DNA of 64,000 nucleotides, taken from contig WEDG01011587.1 of NCBI GenBank assembly GCA_017591395.1, positions 1-64,000 of the forward strand, in the 5' to 3' direction. The number at the start of each line of letters is the position of its first letter. Position 1 is the first letter of the stretch. This stretch comes from Schistocephalus solidus. Lineage: Eukaryota; Platyhelminthes; Cestoda; Diphyllobothriidea; Diphyllobothriidae. A program made the position numbers and the translations under genes. Shown here one piece after another: positions 45,002 to 56,029 of this stretch. A model generated the notes under the pieces. The model had not been told where the DNA came from. It worked only from the letters and a program-made list of their open reading frames with translations, and made no database searches.

Positions 45002-45589
45002 CTACCACCTAATCGATGGAAGTGGTGGGGGGGGCAACCAACCTTCGCGGGGGCTCGGAGGAGCAGAAACGGGGGAAAGGTCGTGAGAGCACAGGGTAGA
45101 GGTGCTACCGCTAAGAAGCTGATAACTCTCAAGAACCGCCTGTTCGTCCTTCTCCTCAAAGTTCACCGATTGGGCTTCTTCGGCGTCCTTTTCCTCACCC
45201 TCCTCCTCCTCCTCATCATCATCATCCTGCATGTAAATAGTTTCCGAGAGAAGGTCGTTGAGGCTCTCGTCCACAGCTGCGGTAGAAGACTGGCTTGACC
45301 AGCTCTGATAGTCCAAGCGTGACTCCAAACTCTCTACCGAGGCAGACTGCAGAGGTGGGTGGAATTTAAATTTCCGTTGACCGTCAGGATGTCCCGCTTC
45401 TGCGTGCTGCTGTTGATGATGACTATGACACCGTTGATCGCGAACAGGACAACTGCCCTCGTGCGGAGTGGAGTTACGGGAGGAGGGAAAGTCGCCCTCA
45501 GCATCGGGCCGAGTACTCGATCGGTGTTGGTGACAGCTGCTCCGGTTGGTGTTGGACGAATTTTGGTTGTAGGTTTCTATGTCGGTGGA
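45002..45589 (-). CDS. Candidate last exon of an unknown gene
   Basis: On the minus strand a good splice acceptor (tctattttacttgtag) ends at 45590. The following 588 bases are open in phase 0 for 195 residues to a TAG at 45002-45004. The protein is low-complexity and probably disordered: Ser/Asn/His-rich at first (TDIETYNQNSSNTNR), a His/Gln stretch, then LESRLDYQSWSSQSS, an acidic run of D and E, and a Pro-rich end. No domain is recognised. The acceptor and first codons are duplicated 244 bases upstream (45780-45836). The phase fits splicing from the exon at 52810-52446. Coding status rests on frame length, splice signal and duplication, not on homology. Confidence 0.45.
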   Translation of the reverse strand, partial: STDIETYNQNSSNTNRSSCHQHRSSTRPDAEGDFPSSRNSTPHEGSCPVRDQRCHSHHQQQHAEAGHPDGQRKFKFHPPLQSASVESLESRLDYQSWSSQSSTAAVDESLNDLLSETIYMQDDDDEEEEEGEEKDAEEAQSVNFEEKDEQAVLESYQLLSGSTSTLCSHDLSPVSAPPSPREGWLPPPPLPSIRW

Positions 45590-45779
45590 CTACAAGTAAA
45601 ATAGACGGATGACGCGTACTACCAAATAGTTGAGCAAATTACCTGGGGTAATAGTACGCATTTTCGAAAAAGAAATGAGACAATGTTATGCAGCCGAAGT
45701 TTTGAAGGAAAACAACCTCAGAGGGAGTCTTCATGCGACGGCACAGTCCAGATAAATGTAGTTTTTACTGTCACCTGTG

Positions 45780-45836
45780 AGTATTATTGGTTACGACGGT
45801 TTCTGTGCGGGTTGTACGCTTCTGTGCCGGTGGACT
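45780..45836 (-). pseudogene. Decayed duplicate of an exon start
   Basis: On the minus strand, gcctgtag then TCCACCGGCACAGAAGCG encodes STGTEAYNP, against STDIETYNQ at the start of the exon at 45589. A stop follows after 16 codons. The duplicated block includes the acceptor and runs into the upstream intron, so the copy arose by a local tandem duplication of about 244 bases. Confidence 0.5.
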
Positions 45837-45999
45837 ACAGGCAAAATATGTGCATTATATGTACTTCAAAATACTTGGTCAAACTTCTTGGATCGAAACT
45901 ACGCGTTCTTGCACATAAAAAGGACGAGCTTCGTAAGACGATGTTATATCATGGCCTGCAAATGCATTCATAGTGGTAAGCGTCAGAGCCATTACCTAT

Positions 46000-47085
46000 A
46001 GAGGAGCGACTACCCAAACGAATTTTTTACGGAGATGTCGCTACGGGTTCTCGCCGGCAGGGAGGTCAAAAACGACGCTACAAGGACACTTTGAAGAAAT
46101 CGCTGAAGCAACTGCAAATCAACTCGGCGACCTGGGAGGACCTCGCCCTGGATAGACCGGCATGGAGAAGATCGGTGAAGACTGGTTCAGCAATCTATGA
46201 GGTCAACCGGATCGCCGCCGCCAAGGCCAAAAGAGCGGCACAAAAGTCACCAGCGTCCCGGACCAACACCGCCAATGCCCAGGCCCTGCCAACATGCCCG
46301 CGCTGTCAACGCATCTTCCACGCGCGAATCGGCCTGGTTGGACATCTTAGGACGCAATGCACCAACAATCCAACAATTCCAATTTCTACGTCGAATTCTG
46401 TCAACCCTCCTTCTGACTCCCCCACCCTCACTCCTGGCATCAATTCCATTACTCCCACCATCATAGAGACCACATCCATCTACTCATCGCCTGTTACCCC
46501 CACCACCGCCTTCGCCTTCACTACCACCACCACCACCACCACCATCAGCGATGGGGAATCTCTCCCTAAGCTGTACTCAATGCGACCGCACATTGACCTC
46601 ACGCATCGGCCACTTGCGAATACATCGTACAGAGACCGGTGAGCCAGTGCCTGGAGCACCATCACACAGCAGAGATCGTCGCCTCCGCTGCCCTCACTGT
46701 CCTCGCGCATTCACTCATCGCATGGGCCTATTCGGTCACATGCGCATCCATGACAGCGGAATTCACCACAATGCCGACAACACCGATACACCATGCACAC
46801 CCTCCGCTCCTGCCATTCTTAGCGCCCCTGACACCCCCACTACCATGAATGACATCCCCCAGCCTCTACCGATTTCTCCTGCCCACACTGCGCCCGCAAC
46901 TTCAACTCACGCATCGGCCTGGTCGGTCACCTGCGAATCCATCGCACGGAGGCTGGTGAACCAGTGCCTGGGGCTCCGACATACAGACGACGCGCCCGCC
47001 TTCACTGCTCTCACTGCTCCCGCACATTTACACACCACATGGGCCTAATAGGACACATGCGCCTCCACGACAACCTCCAGTAAAC
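46000..47085 (+). pseudogene. 3' fragment of the zinc-finger LINE
   Basis: This copy begins at the block RLPKRIFYGDVATG (about 46005) and aligns with 11460-12611. It contains KKSLKQLQINSATWEDLALD, the finger CPRCQRIFHARIGLVGHLRTQC (about 46300), then CTQCDRTLTSRIG-HLRIH, CPHCPRAFTHRMGLFGHMRIH, CPHCARNFNSRIGLVGHLRIH and CSHCSRTFTHHMGLIGHMRLH, ending DNLQ-stop near 47083. Fewer frameshifts than the first copy make the array of five fingers easy to follow. The frame changes near 46550 and again near 46860. Confidence 0.85.
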
Positions 47086-47185
47086 CACCGGAGGCTAAGC
47101 TACATCAGCGCAAACTACCTACACCAATACATCGACAACACCTTCACAATCACCATTTACCAGAGTATATCACGGTTTCCTAGAA

Positions 47186-48590
47186 ACCATGGCTGGGAAG
47201 TCTGCCAATCTGACGCTTCCACCAGACCACGCCGTCGGCTCAGTGTATGTGCTGTGTGTGTCGAGTGGCTGACCAGTGGACTGGGAGTCAGACGGCGATG
47301 GCTGCTCCATATCCCCTGAGTTTGTGAATCCTGGAGTGTGCGTTATGGGGGCCAGGTCGTGCTGTGGCGTGCGAAGACGGGTACGCCGATCCGTCAGCTA
47401 ATGCGCCCTCTCCCACATCAGGCAACTGACCGGCTCGGACAGTGGTCTGATATTGGGTGTGAGAGAGAGAGTGAGGTCGAGAGCTCAGCGTATTTTCCTC
47501 ATTATAAACAATCTGACGCGCTTGAAATAATAACGGTGCGCTAACAGCCGTGGCTTGGAAGGTTGCTTACTGACGGGATAACTCGGACCGCATGGTCAGC
47601 CCAATGTGTGTTTTGTGTGGAGTGGCTGACTGGCGGACTGAGAGTCAGGCTGCAACGGCTCCTTCTTAATATGGTCTTTATGGCACTCCAACTCTGTGGG
47701 ATCCGAGCCAGGTGTGGCGGTACGCCCAGGGGCGGCTCCGGTCGCGCCAGCCACCTGCGACCTCTCTCATCTCCGGTCTTCTTGCCTGTGTCGTGAGACC
47801 GGGCTCAGGTGGGGGAGGAGAAGAGTGTGCGTAACGTTAACCGCCGCGGTTGGCAGGTTGCTAACTGACAATTACACTCAGACCTCGCAGTTAGTCCAAC
47901 GTGTGTTGTGTGGAGTGGCTGACTGGTGGTCTGAGAGATGTAAGCCTTTCAACCCCCTGTTGTATGAAATCCTGGTGCTTGTGTTTGGGGGGCCAGGTCG
48001 TGTACGTAGTACAAGTAGACGAGGTCACCAGCAGCTGCGCCCGCTTCCGCATCAGACAACTGACCGGCTCGGACAGTGGTCTGATATTGGATGTGAGAGA
48101 GAGTGAGGTCGAGAGCTCAGCGTATTTTCCTCACTATAAACAATCTGACGCGCTTGAAACTATCACGGTGCGCTAACAGCCGTGGCTTGGAAGGTTGCTA
48201 ACTGACGGGATAACTCGGACCGCGTGATCAGCCCAATGTGTGTTTTGTGTGGAGTGGCTGACTGGCGGACTGAGAGTCAGGTTGCAATGGCTCCTTCTTA
48301 ATGTGGCCTTTATGGCACTCCCACTTCGTGGGATCCGAGCCAGGTTTGGTGGCACGCCCAAGGGCGGATCCGGCCGCGCCAGCCACCTACGCCCTCTCCA
48401 TCTCCGGTCTTCTTGACTCTGTCTTGACACCGGGCTCAGGTGGGGGAGGAGGAGAGAGTGCGGTAGCTGCAACGCAAGGCTACTTTCACTTAAAACTAAT
48501 TCACGCGCAAGTCACCGTCCCTGCACAACCTGGTGTGGAGCATACGGTGGACGTCATCGAAATCGACGGTCGAACTGCCATGACCTAGCT
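47186..48590 (+). repeat. Alternating repeat, units a-b-a-b
   Basis: Units a (47186-47546), b (47547-47841), a (47842-48177) and b (48178-48590) follow one another without spacers. Each a ends in ctcactataaacaatctgacgc or a close version, then tgaaactatcacggtgcgctaa. Each unit restarts with gccgtggcttggaaggttgc or a variant. The array begins about 100 bases after the LINE stop codon, as at 12.8 kb. Confidence 0.9.
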
Positions 48591-48594
48591 CGGT

Positions 48595-49020
48595 TGGTTT
48601 ACAATAATTCTTGTAAATTATACGAACGAGTGAAAACGGACTGGAATTTTCACCCTCTGACCTGTTTGCCATAACCAATCAGCAGTATCATAACCCAAGA
48701 CCTAAAGACTCCAAGACCCAAGGCTTCGTAAACAGCCTCATAGCAACGCGTAGTAACTAATTGAGAAGTGCTACCGACAGCGACGTTCCATTGGTCATCA
48801 CTTGGAATTTGTGCCCCATTCTCTTACAAAGGAGTTTGGCTGAACCAATACGGGGGACTAGATAAGGGTTTGGAAAGCGTGCTGTGCGCCCAAAAAATGC
48901 CACGCAAGGGGGAGTATTGACAAGCCTCGGCACAGGGGCACGCCGCACTAGCCACTTGCAGCCAATCTTCGTATCGCACGGCCGTCCGGTTTGTACAGTG
49001 GACTAGTGCCTTGGACTATA
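48595..49020. other. Unassigned spacer
   Basis: No gene or repeat match is recognised. Confidence 0.45.
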
Positions 49021-49021
49021 A

Positions 49022-49405
49022 AAAATCGTGGCTTGGAAGGCTACTAACTGACGGAATAAGTCCATCCCCCACCCAGAACGGAGAGCCAGGCTGCAACAGC
49101 TCCTTCTTAATGTGAGATCTGAGCCGACTACTTCTGTGAAAACTTGATCTGTCTCGCGTGAACGATTAGTGTGTGTGAGAGTGGCACACGTAAACGTGTT
49201 GTTTAGCTTTACCAGCCACTGCACTCGACTCCATTGCCGGTCTTCCTGACTGGGCTCAGATGGGTGATAAAGGATAGAGTGGGATAGATGCTGCGCAAGT
49301 ATATTATCACTATAAACCAATGCACGCGCAAGTAACCACCCCCACGCCCATCCTGATATGGGGCACACGGTCAGCATCATCGTTCACGGCGTTCGAACTG
49401 ACTTT
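49022..49405 (+). repeat. Unit b of the a/b repeat, diverged
   Basis: Starts atcgtggcttggaaggctac and ends near ggtcagcatcatcgttcacgg and gttcgaactgac, the unit b termini. The middle is diverged and partly rearranged. Confidence 0.7.
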
Positions 49406-49409
49406 GAAT

Positions 49410-50250
49410 GTGTTAACAGTGGAGTAGTGGGTCCACACTACATAAGCTGCGATTGAGGGCATTCAAGGTCGCATGTGCCCGCCTTCTTGGTGCGTCGTTA
49501 CTGGCGTCCACCTGTTGAATGACGGGGACGCTCAAATTCAACGAGAAGGAGGGCCAGTGAAAAAGCCGGTGTCGTCAATCTGCAGAAGGATGGAGAGATA
49601 ACAGCGATAAGATGGTGCTGATGCTGACGGTAATGATGGGTTCGAGTTGTAATCCGAAACTTCAGACGAATAAACTTCTTTTCCTAGCGATCGCGTCTGA
49701 TTCTTCTCGATAAGACAGATATCCCTCAGGCGTAGTTCTAGCCGGATTCAGTTGTTACTTCCTCAGCGAACAAATCGAAGAGTACGTTGATGCGGACTAT
49801 ACTTAAGTAAAATTGGAGAGATTTGGTGTTTTCACGCCTAAGATAACTCACTGAAGCTCGAGTGTGGAGTCTCCGGGGAACCAAAAGAAGCGGAAGGTGA
49901 GCACGGATGTAGTGAAGTGTCGTCTTGTCTAAAACTCACCCCCGTCCCTCCCGTTTCATATGATATGCTATTGCCTAATGCGCATAAATGGGAGATGGAA
50001 GTGTGAAAATTTCATCTTACTGTTCAAAAGTGGCTCTGTATACAAGCAGGTTAAAAGTACTTAGAAGGGATTGCCAACTACGAATATTGACCATTTTATG
50101 CGAATTTTTAAAAGCGGACAGGGATTTCCAGCAGCCTGATGGGTAAAACAGCAGTTTTTGAACACCCATATAGCTCCAACATCTGCTGACAACAAACAGC
50201 TCCATAGAACATAAAAGTGAGCGAAGTTGCCACTCGTCTACTACAATATA
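49410..50250. other. Unassigned region
   Basis: No gene, RNA or repeat match is recognised. Confidence 0.45.
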
Positions 50251-50256
50251 TAGCAA

Positions 50257-50429
50257 CCAACATCAATGGTTAGAGCGTTGGACTTCTGATCAACAGGTCG
50301 CAGGTTCTTGCCTCGGGTGGACATTACGTGGGGTTGGGTACGGCTGGCTGATGACAGCCAAGGAGCCAGAAATAGACATTTCAGTCTTTCTTATATTTGC
50401 CGACATTGTTAATCTACTACTACTACTAC

Positions 50430-50520
<91 letters not shown>

Positions 50521-50587
50521 GCTGCTGCTACTACTACTACTACTGCTGCTGCTACTACTACTACTAATACTACTTCTACTACTACTG

Positions 50588-50644
<57 letters not shown>

Positions 50645-50745
50645 GCAGCTGCTGTGCGGCTGCTGACAGGGCCCGAGAATGAGCTAGAAGACAGAGAGAG
50701 AAGAGTGAGTCCCGTTAAGGATCGGTGAGTGTTCATAAACGAACA
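50257..50745 (+). repeat. Composite SINE, H-(TAC)n-T
   Basis: The H module (50257-50410) has an A box (catcaatggttagagcgttgg) and a B box (gcaggttcttgcctcgg). A (TAC)n microsatellite of about 230 bases sits exactly at the H-to-T junction (50414-50643). The T module follows (tgtgcggctgctgacagggc, ggatcggtgagtg). Confidence 0.85.
50414..50643. repeat. (TAC)n microsatellite inside a SINE
   Basis: About 76 tac/cta triplets with scattered aat, gct and ttc variants. The long Leu-only and Ser-only open frames here are artefacts of the repeat. Confidence 0.95.
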
Positions 50746-50749
50746 ACCG

Positions 50750-51310
50750 AGATCGTTCACAGACTCCAAGATCAAAAAATAAGTGTCAATTCACAGGGCC
50801 AAAAAACAGCTGAACGTCGATCTTACCTTAATGGATATCATGCAATTCACACAAAACGAAATACTTCGGGAAGACTGATTAACGGTTGCGCTCATGCAGG
50901 AAACAATAGTTCAGGTCGGTCGATGCTGGGCCGGCAGTCTGTGGCCCAACACGACGAAGGGTAAGAGCAATTTTTGGTGAGGATCTGCCATATAAGAAGG
51001 GGTTTTACGACTGGGGTAAAACGGATGGTAGACCAAGGGCTCCAGGACAGAAACATTAAAAAGAGCAATATAACCGATAACGTCGGTTAAATACTCCAAA
51101 GATACCTAATGAAAAAGAGCGCGAAAATGTGGGCGCACGATCACAGGCTCATGAATTATGAAAAGAAAGGGCGCAGCTAACCGACAGGAGCGCATGCGAA
51201 TGAAACGTAATGCAATGCAGTTAACCGACCGCGTTTATGAGAGTCGCTAGGATCACAGAAACGAAGCGAGCAGGCAGTTTGCCCCAAGGAAAGCGATGTA
51301 AATCGAAGTC
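50750..51310. other. Unassigned region
   Basis: No gene or repeat match is recognised. Confidence 0.4.
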
Positions 51311-51314
51311 GCTA

Positions 51315-51595
51315 GTCCCAACCCTGGCCCTCAAACTTACTCCCTAACCCTCAAGGCTAAGCCCCAAGCGTGACTCTAGGCCCTATAGCTAAATCCTTAG
51401 CCCTAAACAGAGAGCCCTAACCTTAGACTCAACTCCTAAAACCAAGTCAGGATCCTAACTGTAAGCCCTAACACTTAACCTCACACTCTAACCCCATTTT
51501 CCTAACTTTAGCCCTTACCCGTAAACTAATTCCTAAGCCTTATATGAGCCCTAAAACTCAATCCTAAACGTAAACCCAATTCAAACTTTATCCGC
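51315..51595 (+). repeat. Long degenerate telomere-like CCCTAA tract
   Basis: About 280 bases of words such as ccctaaccctc, gccctaacc, tcctaa, aaccctgg and ccctaaac at roughly hexamer spacing on the plus strand. It is the longest of the five tracts. Confidence 0.6.
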
Positions 51596-51599
51596 CAAA

Positions 51600-52440
51600 C
51601 AGACGCGAGCCTGAGGATAAAAAACCTACTTAAACCAAGCAAGTGGCTGTCTTACATAAATAAACTCAGTGGACTTCCGTATTACATCCTCACCAAAATT
51701 ATACCCCGGGGATTATTCAATTGGTTGGAATGAGATAATAACCGCACGTCCCGAGAGACATACCCGCTCTGGCGAATAGGTCCGACGTCAGCCACACACC
51801 ACCGTGATCCTCCAAACAGATTATCGGGCACTTCAATTGCACCTCCCCAAAAAAATCCAACAGCGAGGCAGCCGGAAAGTGGAAAAATAACAAAAGACCT
51901 GCGGGTGTCCACGGAGGACGAGTACCTCTGTGAGATGCGCATACGTCGTCATCCTAACAAACAATAAACATTGGGCCAGGTTCTGATAAGATAAAAAAAC
52001 ATCCAGCAGGAGGATAACTACTGGCCTCTACATTCAGGAACAACGCGAGGAGGCCCAAACAATTCACAACGCGCGGTAAGGAAGAGTCGCAGTCAACGAC
52101 AGCAGCCTTACTGTGTTGCGTTACATGAAGGCCACTAGCAATTATGGACGTTTGGCAGTTTTCGACATGTTCGAACCTCGAGAGGACGTCGATTTTTCCT
52201 TAATGCAAATCATTAAAAAGATTCACAATAAATACAGACAAAGGGTAAAAAATTTTGATGGTAAAGGCATACCTCTTCATGTTGAGTCAATCACTGCTAA
52301 TTGCAAACCAAGACAAGCAGATGCCTGCACATTCACTTGATTTAACTATACAAACACTACTTTACATAACTGAGTAGAACGTTTATACTTTAGATAAATG
52401 TATGATTCCTGTTTATTGTGGCGCACGTTACTGCATTGGA
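51600..52440. other. Unassigned region
   Basis: No gene is recognised. In the two-exon model for 52810-52446 and 45589-45002, this stretch is intron. Confidence 0.4.
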
Positions 52441-52445
52441 CGTAC

Positions 52446-52810
52446 GGCAATAGAACCGCCACTAGTAAGGACTTGGCGATGTCGATGGAGGTGGTGAGGA
52501 GCAGAAGACTCGATGGAAGACTGTGAACGGGCCATCTCAAGATCCTGACGGATTAGTTCGTCCAGATCGCGTTTGATGGCTATCAGTCGGCTTGGCGAGG
52601 TCTCGGAGACGCCCAGTTTGACTAGCTCCCGACTGATTTCATCCACAGAAAACTGTAGACCGGGCGGAGGGAGCCAGTGTCGCTGCCGCCGGCTCTGATG
52701 ACGATGTTCCGTGCAACTGTGACAGTCACGCTCAGCTAGCATTTCGATCACCGGAAAACGGAGACTGCTGCAGCAGCTGCCTCTGAGCGTAGAAAGTGCA
52801 AAAGATTGCA
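52446..52810 (-). CDS. Candidate internal exon, possible centriolar-type LG motif
   Basis: On the minus strand a strong acceptor (ctgttttctcttttctggaag) ends at 52811 and a donor GTACGT begins at 52445. The 365 bases between are open in one frame. The central part reads FSVDEISRELVKLGVSET, then SRLIAIKRDLDELIRQDLEM: an (E)L-x-x-LG turn followed by a charged helix. I recall a similar pattern in invertebrate HYLS1-like centriolar proteins, but I cannot confirm it, and other helical proteins share such a pattern. The exon ends in phase 0, matching the exon at 45589. The upstream part of the gene is not identified. Confidence 0.45.
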
Positions 52811-52829
52811 CTTCCAGAAAAGAGAAAAC

Positions 52830-54560
52830 AGTTAAATAACATAAAGAGAATGCAATTCTAAACTTTAGGCAGCTATAAGATGAGCCAACTCATCTAAAGA
52901 GACAGACACTACCAATGGAAAGAACTAACAATGATTGAACAAAACAGGCGGTGCACACTCTTGTGCTGCAATCAAGATAAATCGGTGCGCGTCACTCACG
53001 CCTAAAGGAAAAATGTAGTCTGAGGATCAGAGACCGAAAACGAAGAAACCTTGACCGAAATGTACAAACGGGTTTAGAGATAACTAACGCCTTACCCGAT
53101 GCACTCTAGTAAGGAGATGTCTCCCCTTAAAGAAAAGCAGCATTATAACAAGTTTTGCGAATGAAACTAAAGCTAAGCCGAGGAATTACGGATAAAAAAT
53201 TTCTATCCGATAATTTTTGACTCGGCCACATTCAATGAAGCGCAATTCATTTTGTGTTCAAGTTTATCTCTGAAGTCAGCTTAACGATAGTAGTGACCTC
53301 AAATTGTTCTACTAAGAAGATTATCCCAAAGATCACTTATCAAAGTCCCTGAGCGTAACCGAGATATGTACATAATTTACGCCAATAATATTGTTGACAT
53401 TTCCAACTTACTTGTTAATTCGAAAGTTAAAGACAGTTATTACCGAAATTTGATTACCTATACAAACTGCCTATTAGGTCGACATAATGTAGCTAGTATA
53501 TTGTCGTTTCAAAAAACAGGGGAAGCATCGTCCTTTTATAGTACGCACTCTTATCATTTATGCTGCCATTTTATATGTTTCTGAGTTAGAATCCGCAACC
53601 CTGAGCAAGGATCTTGCCACTCCATGGTTGGGTCAAATGTAACGCAAACAATGATAAGGGTAGTTTATGTGGCCTCTCCAGCAGGACAGGGAAACGGGTG
53701 GCTCCACGCTACATTCAAAGGAAATTAGAGCAAAGATTAAGGGCATAAGTAGGGATACGTTTTGCAGCTGGCTTAGGGTTAGGACACGGGACTAGGTCCC
53801 CTTCCTAAAATTTGGGCAATGCAACCTTTTGTACGGGGGAGGGCTTCTATTCCCTTATGAGGGGAACCATACAACTGATTTCCGCCCAAACAAAGCATAG
53901 AAACTGTATTGCAGTAAACTGGCAAAAATACTCTGTCCCACTTGTCCAAAATAACGCGCCAGAATCGGTATTTTCATGCGGAGTTCTTACCGGTGATGTG
54001 TCGGTGGCAATGGAGATAAAACAGGGCCTTCATACACAACGATAGATGATAACTTGAAGCAATATACTCCAAGGCACTTAAATTAGGGTAAGATACAAAA
54101 AATAGTTTGGGAATTTTGCTGCCTCCGCAGATATGTAAACAAAGCTTCAATTGATCAGCTTTCCGTAACGCTTTACCAAATGCAATAGAAACTTCAAATT
54201 ATTCGATGACTGCACTTCTGGCTGGGAAGATTGATGACGGATTCGTTTCTTGTAGTCAGTTAACGAAAAACTTATTTAAAAATGCAATGTTAAGCCGGTG
54301 AAACTCCCACAAACCCAGGCATGTCCTGCCACGCGAGTCAAGTTTGTCTATGCTACGGGCAAGCCCTTACCATTTGCAAAATCCAGTAAGCACGTGACGA
54401 GATATCTTCTATAGTTCACAAAACACGGTAGTACAATTTACGCAGACGCTCACGGACAACAGAAACAAACCTACCCAATCGATGTTTTTTTTTCCGGCAA
54501 GACATAGGGATAGGATCCGCTCCACCCCTCTCTCTATTTCAGGGACCTAACGCTAATTTC
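52830..54560. other. Unassigned region
   Basis: No coding sequence or repeat match is recognised. Further exons of the gene at 52810 may lie here but I cannot pick them out. Confidence 0.4.
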
Positions 54561-54569
54561 CAGGGTGGT

Positions 54570-55110
54570 TCGGGTTTAAGTTGATGAACGCTCACCGATC
54601 GTTAACAGAACTCACTCCTACGGCTCTGCCTTGGGACACAAACTCTTAAGCCCCGACAGCAGCAGCCGCACAGCGGTCAGTAGTAGCAGTAGTAATAATA
54701 ATAATAGTAGAATTAGTAGTAGTAGTAATAATAATAGTAGTATCAGTAGTAGTAGTAGTAGCATTAGTAGTAGTCTTAGTAGTAGTAGTTGTAGCAATAT
54801 TAGCAATAATAATAATGTTATTAGTAATAATAGATGTAGTACTAGTAGTAGTAGTAGTAGCAGTAGTAGTAGTAGTAGTAGTAGTAGCAATATTAGTAAT
54901 AGTAGTAGAAGTAGTAGCAGTAGTAGTAATAGTAGTAGTAGCAGTAGTAGTAGTAGTAGTAGTAGGTTCAAAATGTCAAAAAAGACAAGAGAGACTGGAA
55001 TGGCCATTTCCGGCTCATTAACTGTCAGCAGCCAGTCATACCCAACCCCAGGTGGTGCTCGAACCCGCGACCTATTGATCAGAAGTTCAACACTTTGACC
55101 ATGAGTCACG
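54570..55110 (-). repeat. Composite SINE, H-(CTA)n-T on the minus strand
   Basis: Same layout as the copy at 50.3 kb, opposite strand: H module at 55110-54966 (B box gcgggttcgagcacc), a (CTA)n microsatellite at 54965-54679, and a T module at 54678-54575 (tgctgtcggggcttaag, cgatcggtgagcg). Confidence 0.85.
54679..54965. repeat. (TAG)n microsatellite inside a SINE
   Basis: About 285 bases of tag/agt triplets with aat, att and gca variants. It lies at the same H/T junction as the (TAC)n tract at 50.4 kb, and on the SINE strand it has the same sequence type. Confidence 0.95.
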
Positions 55111-55221
55111 CGCTCGTTTGGGTTTTCATTCGGGTTGAGGTTAACGTTAGATTAAAGGTTTTGGTAGTGACTTGCTAACATTTAGCCCTTCTTGGAATTT
55201 GCGTAAGAAACCTGTTTTAAT

Positions 55222-55376
55222 GGAGGAGGAGGATGAGGAGGAGGAGGAGGAGGAGGAGGAGGAGGAGGAGGAGGAGGAGGAGGAGGAGGAGGAGGAGGAG
55301 GAGGAGGAGGAGGAGGAGGAGGAGGAGGAGGAGGAGGAGGAGGAGGAGGAGGAGGAGGAGGAGGAGGAGGAGGAGG
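55222..55376. repeat. (GAG)n microsatellite
   Basis: About 155 bases of gga triplets, roughly 51 units, broken only by one gat near 55232. It is a pure purine strand over its whole length. It opens frames of poly-Glu, poly-Arg and poly-Leu that are not genes. Confidence 0.97.
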
Positions 55377-55379
55377 CTA

Positions 55380-56025
55380 ATACTCCCGTTTCTTACCTCT
55401 TTTTCATTTGGGTTAAAGTGTCTATGACGGAAGACCAGGACTACGCTTTGCGTGGTAGCAAAACACAAATGGCAATTTTTTGGATTTAGTTCTCAGCCTT
55501 AGCAAGCGACCTCAGGCCTCCTGGTCAGAACGATATGAGATTAAGAGGACATCAAAAAATCGAAGCCTAATTTGATCACGAATAGTCCCAATGCAACCAG
55601 ATTGCGAAACGCAGCCTTTCTTTTTAGAGCCCACGATCTCACTTACGTATTCATTCCTTCTGAAGGGTAAATTAACGTATACCAGTTTACTTTATAGAGT
55701 TTGATAATTAGAAATAGATTGGATATCGGCCCTTCCTTTGAACTTTTATAAGGAGTATGGCAATCCTGGACGTCGGTACGAACATGTGGACTGACTTACC
55801 TTTCCGGGGGCTTTATGGGAGACATTTCACAGATAAGCATACAGCCACGCACGAAGGATCCGCAGTGAAATGTTAGCTCTTGCGGATGGCATGCATCCGT
55901 TCAGACTATGCCGTCTCACTGTGCACTCCATCAGGCCCATCGATCTATCCAATATAGGCTGCTTGTGGTGAAGGCATAGCTAGTGCTGCCTGCGGCTGGT
56001 AACTAAAGCTAATTCATGGAAACGA
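55380..56025. other. Unassigned region
   Basis: No gene or repeat match is recognised. Confidence 0.45.
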
Positions 56026-56029
56026 AAAA

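Noticed and set aside
50290..50775. Poly-Ser and poly-Leu proteins
   Set aside because: Translations of the (TAC)n microsatellite inside a SINE.
54618..55109. Poly-Leu/Ser open frames on both strands
   Set aside because: Translations of the (TAG)n microsatellite inside a SINE.
55172..55489. Acidic poly-Glu protein
   Set aside because: Translation of the (GAG)n tract. Flanking codons show no domain and the other frames are equally open.
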